Source of the DNA: Deltaproteobacteria bacterium
Lineage (GTDB): Bacteria; Desulfobacterota; Desulfobaccia; Desulfobaccales; Desulfobaccaceae
DNA length: 7,877 nucleotides
Direction of reading: 5' to 3'
Assembly (NCBI GenBank): GCA_016874895.1
Contig: VGSX01000162.1
Span: 1-7,877 of the forward strand
Below, one piece after another: positions 1 through 6,103 of the stretch. The notes beneath the pieces are model-generated. The model had not been told where the DNA came from. It searched no databases and worked only from the letters and a program-made list of their open reading frames with translations. Positions within the stretch are counted from its first letter, which is position 1, and each line of letters opens with the position of its first letter. A program made the position numbers and the translations under genes.

Positions 1-2870
1 ACGCCGATCATACGACCCTCCACCCGGTAGCCGGCGGGCTTGCCGGTGAGAGAGATGTTTAACGAGCGGGATATATTCAAAGCCTCATCAAAGGCAAAAT
101 CATTCAGGCCCCAGATGCCGAAGGCGGTAAGCGCCAAGGCGGTTTCCGGGTCCAGGTCGTCGACGCTCAGACGCCCTTCGGTGAGCCGCCGGATCTGATT
201 TTCCGCCACCACCCGGCTGGCCTCGTTCATAGCCCGGAGCGGCCCCACCGGCTCATCCCCGTCCATAACCGGCCACTGCTCGGAAAGAACCCTCAGAGCC
301 CGGCCGTAGCAGGCCACCATCTCGTCCACCGGGTTGAGCCGCAACGGGGCGAATTCCAATAACCCTTCTTCCACCGCCCGGCGGATCTGCTGCTGCACCC
401 CCCGGCCGCCGAAGCCGGTCCACAGGGCGGGATGCTCAGAAACCTGTTCCCGTTTGCGGCAGGAGAGAAAAATGGAGCTGGCGGCGGCAGCCATGTCTTT
501 TTGGTGCATGGACTCAGCTGACTCCGATTCCACCGGTAAACAGGAAGTGATTATCCAATGAGATTGAATTAGGGATTGGGTCAGTGCTTCCCAAGCTTCC
601 TGCCTCTTATGGGTGAACATAATAGTTAACATGCCGTTGTTCTTGATTATTCGATGGCACTCTCCAAAAATTTCCCCCATCATTCGCTCATAGGCTTGTT
701 TGGACGATTGAGCTGAACCATCCCGGGTTGGATTGGCAACTGCTTCCTCTTTTTTATTAGTGAGGAGGCGATCAAAAAACCCTTGATAGAGATCCCTTAA
801 CGTCCTTTTCTGCCAAACGTAAAAAAAATCGGATAACTCAGCATACTGCACATTATTGTAGTAGGGAGGATCAATGCAGATCAAATCGACACTCCCATCC
901 TGAACTTCAGGGAGGTGGGCTGCGGTCCGGTTATAAATGGATAAAGGGAGTTTTGTCTTGTTGTTATCAATGTGAAGCGGCTCCATCAATCCAGCCATCC
1001 CCTCGTAAGCATCAATAATTTGGGAAAGACCCCAGGCGGCCCCGGAATTGGGACCAGTAAAGATCATTTCACCGAAAGTCCATTTTAGAGAGAAATCATG
1101 ACGACCGAAGTTTCCTTTTACTATTCCACGAGTATATTCCCATCTCGTCTGCCTGCTATTGTAATCAGTCCCCTTATCAATCATGAACTGCAGGTACGTC
1201 ACCACCGCCCGGCCTTTTTCGAAACCTAAGGCATCGATTATCCGTGGTTTGAGCTTATTCAGGCCTTCCACCAGGGTAACGTGGCCCAGGAGCTGGCGGG
1301 GGGTGAACATGTCGCACCAGCGGGGCATGCCGTAATAAATGGGGCGGTTATCGTTGCCTTCGGGAAATTTTTCCGTTGGGATAAGTCCCTGGGCCTCCCA
1401 CTCCGGCCATTTCTCCTGCAAGCGGCGCTCGGCCTCGGCCAGGGCCTGGAGGTCCCGGTCATTGGGGGAGCGGAAGAAGCGAATCTTCCGGGTTCTGATC
1501 TCACCTTTTTTGTGGCCACTCTGGTAGCGGACCGGCTTACCGTGTTTGTCCAATACCGGTTCAAAGCGGGTGGCCACTACACAATAGAGACGGTCCCGCC
1601 ATTGCCCCAGCGGCGACTCCCCCCGGGCCTGGGCTTTGATCTCCTCCCCACTGATGGCCTGCTTGCAGTGAACGCAGGTGCCTTCGGCGTCTTTTACCGT
1701 GGCCCGATTGGGGTCTTCACCGTTGGGACCTTTCCCCTTCAATGCCCGGTAGGTGACAAACCGCACCGTTCCCCGTTGTTTCCGGCCGTCCGGGATAACC
1801 TGCACTCCCCATTGATCACCCTCTTCCTTGGAGAGCCAGCAGGAATTGAGCAGCGGCGCCTCCCCCAGGCAGTGGGGGCAGGTGACTTGACGAGAATAAA
1901 TATAATCGACAATTTTTTCTTTATTCAATTGATCAAAATATGTTGGACATGCTGAGAGGTATTTTTTTAGAACCTGACTTTCTTGATTGGGCAATGCTTG
2001 ATTATCAGGAAAACAAAAACTGATTTGGTGATCGATGTAAGATAATAACTCTGTCCCCCAGATTTTTATTTCTTCGACAAGCTCTTGACCATACTTTGCT
2101 GGAAATTCTAACGTAGCATGAAGAATCACGGTGGCAACGGGATTTAGTTCATTGGCAATGACCTGGCATCCTTGCCGAAGCGCCTCGAAAGGAATTGAAC
2201 CACCGCCAGCAGTTGGGTCCAGAATCGTAATATTTTTTGCCGATGAATTCGTTCGAGTCTGGAAAGCTCGATTATAACCATATGCGTCTCCTGGAAAATT
2301 TACTTTTTGAGCTTTTGTAAAAGCTAACTTTTCCTTGGCCCACGCCGGATCCCCCATAATCTTTTTTACTTCCAGTCGCTCACCCTCTTTAGGCATGGGC
2401 TCAAGAAGCTGGCTTTCCTGCTCCCAGCGCACCAACACTGGATGATTGGCGTCACCTGGATTTTTCTGTTTAATCTTCTCAATCAGGCCCAGGTTTTCAG
2501 TTCTCTGGAGGTTCTCTCTTCCCAAAGCCTTGAGGACTGCCCCATCCACCGGCAATACTTCCCCGCCGGCACCGTCAGGCTGCACTCTGCCCAGCAGGGC
2601 GCCGGTGAGAGTCCAAAGCTGCCCATTAACCAGAGCCACAGTTTTTTCAATGCCCAGACTTCTGATAAACAACTCCGGATCGGTATCAGCCGGCAAAAGG
2701 GAGGCCAGGATGGCGGCCCGGCTGGGGGTCAGAGGCCGCCGGGCCCACCAGACATGCAGATAATAAAGGGGGGGCAATGCCGAACTGGCTCCCCTTTCTC
2801 GCTGAGTCTCGGCCCCCACCTGGTGGCAGGGAAAGCCGTGTTCGATGAGGCGTTTGCCGTAAAGATTCAT
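1..2870 (-). CDS. DUF1156/COG1743-type adenine-specific DNA methylase, 3' end beyond the window
   Basis: Predicted SAM-dependent N6-adenine DNA methyltransferase. The frame is open for 956 codons from the ATG at 2870 to the left edge, so the C-terminus is missing. An in-frame TAA at 2876-2874 fixes the start close by; the RBS is weak. Residues 1-60 resemble the DUF1156 N-terminus (LYYLHVWWARRPLTPSRAA at about 35-53). Motif I, ILDPTAGGGSIPFEA, lies at 216-230. A zinc ribbon is formed by C331/C334 and C399/C402. The catalytic motif IV DPPYYNNVQYAELSDFFYVW starts at 667. Motif I before DPPY with a large insert is the usual COG1743 order. From family knowledge, these enzymes occur in type 3 BREX (PglXI) or next to DUF499 ATPases; neither partner is visible here, so a defence role is inferred. 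GC content changes abruptly inside the gene (see findings). An orphan or restriction-linked methylase is the alternative. Confidence 0.88.
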   Translation of the reverse strand, partial: MNLYGKRLIEHGFPCHQVGAETQRERGASSALPPLYYLHVWWARRPLTPSRAAILASLLPADTDPELFIRSLGIEKTVALVNGQLWTLTGALLGRVQPDGAGGEVLPVDGAVLKALGRENLQRTENLGLIEKIKQKNPGDANHPVLVRWEQESQLLEPMPKEGERLEVKKIMGDPAWAKEKLAFTKAQKVNFPGDAYGYNRAFQTRTNSSAKNITILDPTAGGGSIPFEALRQGCQVIANELNPVATVILHATLEFPAKYGQELVEEIKIWGTELLSYIDHQISFCFPDNQALPNQESQVLKKYLSACPTYFDQLNKEKIVDYIYSRQVTCPHCLGEAPLLNSCWLSKEEGDQWGVQVIPDGRKQRGTVRFVTYRALKGKGPNGEDPNRATVKDAEGTCVHCKQAISGEEIKAQARGESPLGQWRDRLYCVVATRFEPVLDKHGKPVRYQSGHKKGEIRTRKIRFFRSPNDRDLQALAEAERRLQEKWPEWEAQGLIPTEKFPEGNDNRPIYYGMPRWCDMFTPRQLLGHVTLVEGLNKLKPRIIDALGFEKGRAVVTYLQFMIDKGTDYNSRQTRWEYTRGIVKGNFGRHDFSLKWTFGEMIFTGPNSGAAWGLSQIIDAYEGMAGLMEPLHIDNNKTKLPLSIYNRTAAHLPEVQDGSVDLICIDPPYYNNVQYAELSDFFYVWQKRTLRDLYQGFFDRLLTNKKEEAVANPTRDGSAQSSKQAYERMMGEIFGECHRIIKNNGMLTIMFTHKRQEAWEALTQSLIQSHWIITSCLPVESESAESMHQKDMAAAASSIFLSCRKREQVSEHPALWTGFGGRGVQQQIRRAVEEGLLEFAPLRLNPVDEMVACYGRALRVLSEQWPVMDGDEPVGPLRAMNEASRVVAENQIRRLTEGRLSVDDLDPETALALTAFGIWGLNDFAFDEALNISRSLNISLTGKPAGYRVEGRMIG

Positions 2871-2882
2871 GAGTTATTCTCT

Positions 2883-2944
2883 GTAGGGTGGGCAATGCCC
2901 ACCCCAAAATGCTTCTGGTCTAAATCGGGCGGTGCCCACCCTAC
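2883..2944. repeat. REP/MITE-like palindromic element
   Basis: The 62-bp element is bounded by a perfect 12-bp inverted repeat: GTAGGGTGGGCA at 2883-2894 and TGCCCACCCTAC at 2933-2944. The left arm also forms its own hairpin, with GGGTGGGCA (2886-2894) and TGCCCACCC (2896-2904) separated by one base, so two alternative folds compete. Elements with this GTAGGGTGGGC end are, from memory, dispersed in many bacterial genomes as REP or MITE-like repeats. It lies only 12 bp upstream of the methylase start, so it probably falls within the 5' untranslated leader. Confidence 0.75.
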
Positions 2945-3055
2945 TCGCCGAAATTTTCATTTGCTGCAAAAGTACAATCTGATCCCCAATTAGCCGGGGA
3001 CAGTCCTGCTCTGACAAATCAGTGAAAGATGGAATACGGCCACTGGGCCACTTGG

Positions 3056-3271
3056 TTAACTATCGTAGTGTATCACAATTTTCTTTGATAAAATGTTTGG
3101 CATAAAGCGGCGCGATTTTTTCAGCATGTCATCGGCGGTTTTTTTCCAGATAAAGGGTTGGGGATTTTCGTTTACGCCCTCGAGGTACTAGTCAATGGCT
3201 GAGACCCAAGACATGACGCTACGAAAAATTCCTCGCCACAACCTTTTTTCGGTGAGATCACGAAAACAGCG
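3056..3271 (-). pseudogene. IS630-family transposase, 3' fragment with amber stop
   Basis: Read on the minus strand from 3271, the frame gives 27 codons, an in-frame TAG at 3190-3188, 43 more codons and a TAA at 3058-3056. The residues before the stop (FRDLTEKRLWRGIFRSV) and after it (YLEGVNENPQPFIWKKTADD) match the C-terminal signature of IS630/Tc1-type DDE transposases, where a conserved RGxFxSV segment precedes NPKPFxWTKTAxxIL. Stops TGA and TAG lie directly upstream (about 3277-3272), and the catalytic DDE domain is absent. It is therefore a truncated, decayed relic that cannot transpose. I did not find its terminal inverted repeats. Confidence 0.85.
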
Positions 3272-3340
3272 CTATCATAAGGTGGATTTAATTATAAGCC
3301 ATTTGTGAGATACTACACTAGGCGTTCCCGCCGCCTTTCC

Positions 3341-3401
3341 CCCTTCCCTCTTCCCTCTTCCCTTATCCCTTATCCCTCTTCCCTATTTTTATCCCTCTTC
3401 C
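3341..3401. repeat. Heptanucleotide tandem repeat (CTYWTCC)
   Basis: Seven-base units run without gaps: CCCTTCC, CTCTTCC twice, CTTATCC twice, CTCTTCC, then a 12-base variant CTATTTTTATCC, and CTCTTCC ending at 3401. The array abuts the stop codon of the PhoH gene, whose complement CTA continues the unit phase. On the transcribed strand it is purine-rich (GGAAGAG/GGATAAG), so it would form the first 60 nt of the PhoH 3' untranslated region. It resembles the short tandemly repeated repetitive (STRR) heptamers known from cyanobacteria, though I cannot show common origin. Confidence 0.85.
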
Positions 3402-4712
3402 CTACAACAGCCTTGCCCCCAGTTCCGCAATCCCCGAGCGCTCCCCCTTAATCAAAGTCACATGGCCGGAGATGTCTTCCGCCTTGATCCGGTCCACCAG
3501 GTAGCTCAGGCCGTTGGAGGAGGCGTCCAGGTAGGGGTGGTCGATCTGCTCCGGGTCGCCGGTGAAGACGATTTTGCTGCCCCGGCCCACCCGGGTGAGG
3601 ATGGTCTTCACGGCGTGGGGGCTTAAGTTCTGGGACTCGTCGCAGATGATGAACTGCCGGGGGATGCTGCGGCCCCGGATGTAGGTGAGCACCTCCAGTT
3701 CGATCTTGCCGGTGTTGAACAGGTACTCCACGCAGCCGTTGGCCTGGATGTGTTCGTTGCAGAGGAACTCCAGGTTGTCGTAAATGGGCTGCATCCAGGG
3801 GCGGATTTTCTCTTCTTTATCGCCGGGCAGGTAGCCCAGGTCATTGCCCAGGGGCACGATGGGCCGGGTGATGAGCAGACGGTTGTAGCCGGCGTTTTCT
3901 TCGAAGACCTTTTCCAGCCCCGCGGCCAGAGCCAGGATGGTCTTGCCGGTGCCGGCCTTGCCCACCAGGGTGACGATCTTGACCTGGTCGTCGAGGAGCA
4001 GTTCCAGGGCGAATTTCTGTTCTTTATTCAAGGCCTTAAGACCATATACGGGGCTGTTCTGGTTAAGCCGCAGCAGTTTCCCCAGGTGGTAGCGGGCCAG
4101 GGCCGATTGGGAGGGATTTTCCGCGGTTTTCAGGACACAGAACTGCTGCGCCATCAGGCCGTTGCTGCGGTATTCCAAAAACCCCTGCTTGTAAAAGGCG
4201 GCCAGCTCCGATTCGGTCACCGTCATTTCCCCGACGCCGCTGTAGAGCTTGTGATAATCAACCTTGTCGCTGTAAAAATCCTCCGCCCTGATGCCCAGGA
4301 CGTCGGCCTTGATGCGCAGGTTCAGGTCCTTGGTGACCAAAATGACGGGTTCCGGGGTGTGTTGCTGCAGATAATAGGCCAGCGCCAGGATGCGGTTGTC
4401 GGTGGTGTTCAGATCGATGTCGTAGGAGTTTTCAAAGGTTTTGTGGCAGTTGAGTTCAATCCGGATGCTGCCCCCCTGGGGGAGCCTGACTCCCACCGAG
4501 AGAGGACCGGAACTGCGCAGCCCGTCCAGTTGCCGGGAAACCTCCCGGGCGTGGCGGCCGATCTCATCGCTCCGGGTCTTTTTCTTGTCCAGCTCTTCGA
4601 TGACCGACACCGGCAGAACTATGTCGTTATCCTCAAAGGCGAACAGGGATTCCGGGTCATGCAGCAGGACATTGGTGTCCAGGATATATATTTTTTTCAC
4701 GATTCCCACCAT
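3402..4712 (-). CDS. phoH2: PIN-PhoH fusion protein (PhoH2/YlaK-type RNA ATPase/nuclease)
   Basis: Cytoplasmic protein joining an N-terminal PIN ribonuclease fold to a C-terminal PhoH superfamily-1-like ATPase; mycobacterial PhoH2 is an RNA helicase and ribonuclease. Counting from ATG 4712 (436 residues), the PIN acidic residues are present: D12 (LDTN), E39/E40 (VIEELD), D105 (TTDNRIL) and D129 (VTKDL). The ATPase has Walker A GKAGTGKT (251-258), Walker B FIICDES (D358/E359) and GDPEQID (385-391). Length is normal for the family. The frame extends to a GTG at 4808, but the extra residues do not look like PIN sequence and lack an RBS. ATG 4712 follows a purine run AAGGGGG; GTG 4700 would give the family-typical start (M)KKIYILDTNVLLHDP and is a fair alternative. 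It is monocistronic as far as visible. Physiological role in this organism is unknown. Confidence 0.93.
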   Translation of the reverse strand: MVGIVKKIYILDTNVLLHDPESLFAFEDNDIVLPVSVIEELDKKKTRSDEIGRHAREVSRQLDGLRSSGPLSVGVRLPQGGSIRIELNCHKTFENSYDIDLNTTDNRILALAYYLQQHTPEPVILVTKDLNLRIKADVLGIRAEDFYSDKVDYHKLYSGVGEMTVTESELAAFYKQGFLEYRSNGLMAQQFCVLKTAENPSQSALARYHLGKLLRLNQNSPVYGLKALNKEQKFALELLLDDQVKIVTLVGKAGTGKTILALAAGLEKVFEENAGYNRLLITRPIVPLGNDLGYLPGDKEEKIRPWMQPIYDNLEFLCNEHIQANGCVEYLFNTGKIELEVLTYIRGRSIPRQFIICDESQNLSPHAVKTILTRVGRGSKIVFTGDPEQIDHPYLDASSNGLSYLVDRIKAEDISGHVTLIKGERSGIAELGARLL

Positions 4713-5086
4713 CCCCCTTACTGCGGTGTGGCGGGAATATCCCGGCAGGAAGCCGCTATCGGCCCCCCGCCGCATGCCTGCCACATTTTTTGCAATAAAA
4801 TTTTCCACCTGTGTGAGATTGAAGCAGGAACGACCGGGCGCATATAAAAATCGCTACTGTATCTTAACAGGTATTGCCGGAGGAGTATATCGTTTTTTTA
4901 TGAGGGACCGGTTTTATCCCGGTTAAAACTCAAGAGGGGCAGAATAAAACGAGTGAGGTAATTCTATACCGCAGGCCAACAGGTGCCGCCATGCTTTGCA
5001 GCCCAACCTGCCTCTGGTAAAATAAGGCAGTGGGCAGAAGAGTATTTTTGTTGATCATCAAGCATCAATAAAACCCTATAACTAAT

Positions 5087-5126
5087 CACTGCCCACTGGC
5101 CACTGGCCACTGACCACTGACCACTA
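5087..5126. repeat. Heptanucleotide tandem repeat (CACTGRC) before hdcA
   Basis: Contiguous seven-base units are CACTGCC, CACTGGC twice, CACTGAC twice, and a partial CACTA at 5122-5126. The array ends 3 bp before the hdcA Shine-Dalgarno. Reverse-complement copies GGCAGTG occur at 5026-5032 and 5995-6001, the second directly after the hdcA stop codon. The 5028-5037 copy can pair with 5089-5098 to form a 10-bp stem with a 51-nt loop, which would place structure in the hdcA leader if transcription starts upstream. Confidence 0.85.
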
Positions 5127-5129
5127 AAA

Positions 5130-5135
5130 AAGGAG
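5130..5135 (+). promoter_or_regulatory. Ribosome binding site of hdcA
   Basis: AAGGAG lies 7 nt before ATG 5143. That spacing favours this start over the second in-frame ATG at 5149, which would be 13 nt away. Confidence 0.8.
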
Positions 5136-5142
5136 TCCGGAT

Positions 5143-5994
5143 ATGGTCATGTCGCTCCAGGAAGTCATTACCGGGGCCATCGGTCCCTATGAGGGGTTTT
5201 GCGATGGTTATGGCAATCCCGGCGCCAGCGGTTTAGGCTATGTGGCGGTCATGAAGTTGGAGATCGGTGAGGCCCCGGTGAGCGACATGGACCATGTCCT
5301 GGCCCAGATCGTCTCCTACGACAGCGCCGAGACCACCGGCGCCTATCTGGGTCAGATAAATGCGGTCACCGCCTCTTCTTTCTGCGGCCCCCACGGAGCC
5401 CTGTGGGGCTATGACGCGGCCCGGGCCCCGGAGATCGCCGACGGTTCTCTCTTGCCGATTTTTTATCAGAGCCGGGGGGACGGGGTGGATATCCCCATTT
5501 ATCCCCTGGAGCCTCTGCTGCAGGCGGGCCATAAGCTCCTGGGGAGCCGGGAGCGGCGGCATTTCCCGGTGATCCCCGGCGCCAGGGTTACCTGCGCCCT
5601 CAAGTCGCATACGGTGCGGGGCCCCAACTCGGTCTGGGCCGCCCTGGCCGTAGCCATCGCCGAGGACCGGACCAGGGACGCCCACCTGTTCATCGAGGAC
5701 GTGGGCGGGGCCATCCCCGCGGCGGACGAACTGGCCCGGCAGTTTTACCTGGACCGGCTGCTCGCCAGGATCACTATGAGCATCCTGCGCTGCGGCGATA
5801 ATTCCCATGTCCGCTATAAAGAAATCTTTGTGGGCTATAAGACCGCCTGGATCGAAGAGGGCTATGTGGGCTGCGCCCTGGCCTGCGTCCCCTACCTGGT
5901 CCTGGCCCAACAGGCCGTGCCGCCGGAGGGAGCGGCCGCCCTCCTGTCCCTGACCCTCCCGGAGTGGGAAAAAGCCGTGGGGATGCCCGCGTAA
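5143..5994 (+). CDS. hdcA: Pyruvoyl-dependent histidine decarboxylase homologue
   Basis: Predicted to convert L-histidine to histamine and CO2 with a self-generated pyruvoyl cofactor instead of PLP. Compared from memory with the Lactobacillus 30a enzyme, IVSYDSAETTGAYLGQIN (56-73) and TASSF (76-80) align almost without gaps. Cleavage would fall between S78 and S79, giving a beta chain of 78 and an alpha chain of about 205 residues with Ser79 becoming pyruvoyl. The segment FIEDVGG (183-189) holds E185, equivalent to catalytic Glu197; Y59 and D60 match active-site Tyr62/Asp63. The C-terminal LTLPEW (270-275) is also conserved. At 283 residues it is shorter than the roughly 310-residue Gram-positive enzyme, lacking a loop near 155-163 and the C-terminal tail. 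The acid-sensing Asp53/Asp54 pair appears as D50/H51. No hdcB or APC-type antiporter is visible; a sodium:solute symporter follows. Family assignment is strong; histidine as the substrate is inferred. Confidence 0.88.
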   Translation: MVMSLQEVITGAIGPYEGFCDGYGNPGASGLGYVAVMKLEIGEAPVSDMDHVLAQIVSYDSAETTGAYLGQINAVTASSFCGPHGALWGYDAARAPEIADGSLLPIFYQSRGDGVDIPIYPLEPLLQAGHKLLGSRERRHFPVIPGARVTCALKSHTVRGPNSVWAALAVAIAEDRTRDAHLFIEDVGGAIPAADELARQFYLDRLLARITMSILRCGDNSHVRYKEIFVGYKTAWIEEGYVGCALACVPYLVLAQQAVPPEGAAALLSLTLPEWEKAVGMPA

Positions 5995-6001
5995 GGCAGT
6001 G
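5995..6001. repeat. Inverted single copy of the hdcA-flanking heptamer
   Basis: GGCAGTG begins at the first base after the hdcA TAA and is the exact reverse complement of the CACTGCC unit of the 5087-5126 array. A matching inverted copy lies at 5026-5032. A single 7-mer could be chance; its position is what makes it notable. Confidence 0.45.
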
Positions 6002-6087
6002 TGCAGTTTTAGGTTTTTTGCCAAAGAATAATGCCAGTATCATCCAGTCCAGAAAACAGCTTACTCCTAACCGATATAGGGAAATTT

Positions 6088-6096
6088 TGATACAAT
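6088..6096 (+). promoter_or_regulatory. Candidate extended -10 promoter for the symporter gene
   Basis: TGATACAAT fits the extended -10 pattern TGnTAtaaT. It ends 7 bp before ATG 6104, so transcription would begin at or next to the start codon. No Shine-Dalgarno is visible upstream of the ATG, which is consistent with a leaderless message. No clear -35 is seen, as expected for extended -10 promoters. It could be a chance AT-rich match. Confidence 0.4.
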
Positions 6097-6103
6097 CTGG
6101 GCC

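Larger units (their letters stand above)
2871..3401. other. Intergenic region with repeats and a transposase relic
   Basis: This 531-bp gap separates the starts of the methylase gene and the end of the PhoH gene. It holds a palindromic REP-like element (2883-2944), a GC-poor stretch with no clear gene (2945-3055, including a CACTGGG/CCACTTGG pair near 3041-3054), an IS630 transposase remnant (3056-3271), about 70 bp in which I see nothing, and a heptamer tandem repeat (3341-3401). I see no intact gene and no convincing sigma-70 promoter for the methylase. The patchwork suggests a site that has repeatedly accepted mobile DNA. Confidence 0.7.
4713..5142. other. Divergent intergenic region upstream of PhoH and hdcA genes
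   Basis: This 430-bp gap lies between the divergently read PhoH and hdcA genes and must contain both promoters. I could not assign either promoter with confidence; a TATAAC at 5078-5083 could be a -10 for hdcA but has no good -35 at the right distance. Visible structure: one inverted heptamer copy GGCAGTG at 5026-5032, a 10-bp inverted repeat CAGTGGGCAG (5028-5037) with CTGCCCACTG (5089-5098), the heptamer array at 5087-5126 and the hdcA RBS. I see no tRNA or credible small gene. Confidence 0.6.

Noticed and set aside
1281..1955. Plus-strand open frame (224 codons) within the methylase region
   Set aside because: Antisense to the zinc-ribbon part of the methylase, with no RBS or recognisable domain.
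2442..2993. Plus-strand frame of 183 codons over the methylase start and palindrome
   Set aside because: Overlaps the methylase N-terminus on the opposite strand and reads through the palindromic repeat; no supporting motif.
2973..3010. Possible transposon end around CCCC-AATTAGCC-GGGG and GGGGACAGTCC
   Set aside because: Short GC arms only; I could not match it to a second end or to the IS630 relic.
3341..3401. CRISPR-like array
   Set aside because: Units are contiguous heptamers without spacers; no cas genes are present.
4713..4808. Longer PhoH start at GTG 4808
   Set aside because: The extra 32 residues precede the usual PIN beginning, lack family resemblance, and the GTG has no RBS.
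3750..4847. Long plus-strand open frame (365 codons) opposite the PhoH gene
   Set aside because: It is an antisense shadow of a well supported PIN-PhoH gene; its residues show no family features and follow from GC-rich codon bias on the other strand.
4904..4924. Possible terminator hairpin ACCGG/CCGGT
   Set aside because: Only a 5-bp stem with no following T-run, and no gene ends there.
5143..5994. Pyruvoyl-dependent arginine decarboxylase
   Set aside because: That family is shorter (about 165 residues); the TASSF, IVSYD and FIED segments and the length fit HdcA better.
5233..6024. Minus-strand open frame (263 codons) opposite hdcA
   Set aside because: Shadow of hdcA; low-complexity G/Q/H-rich translation typical of antisense frames.
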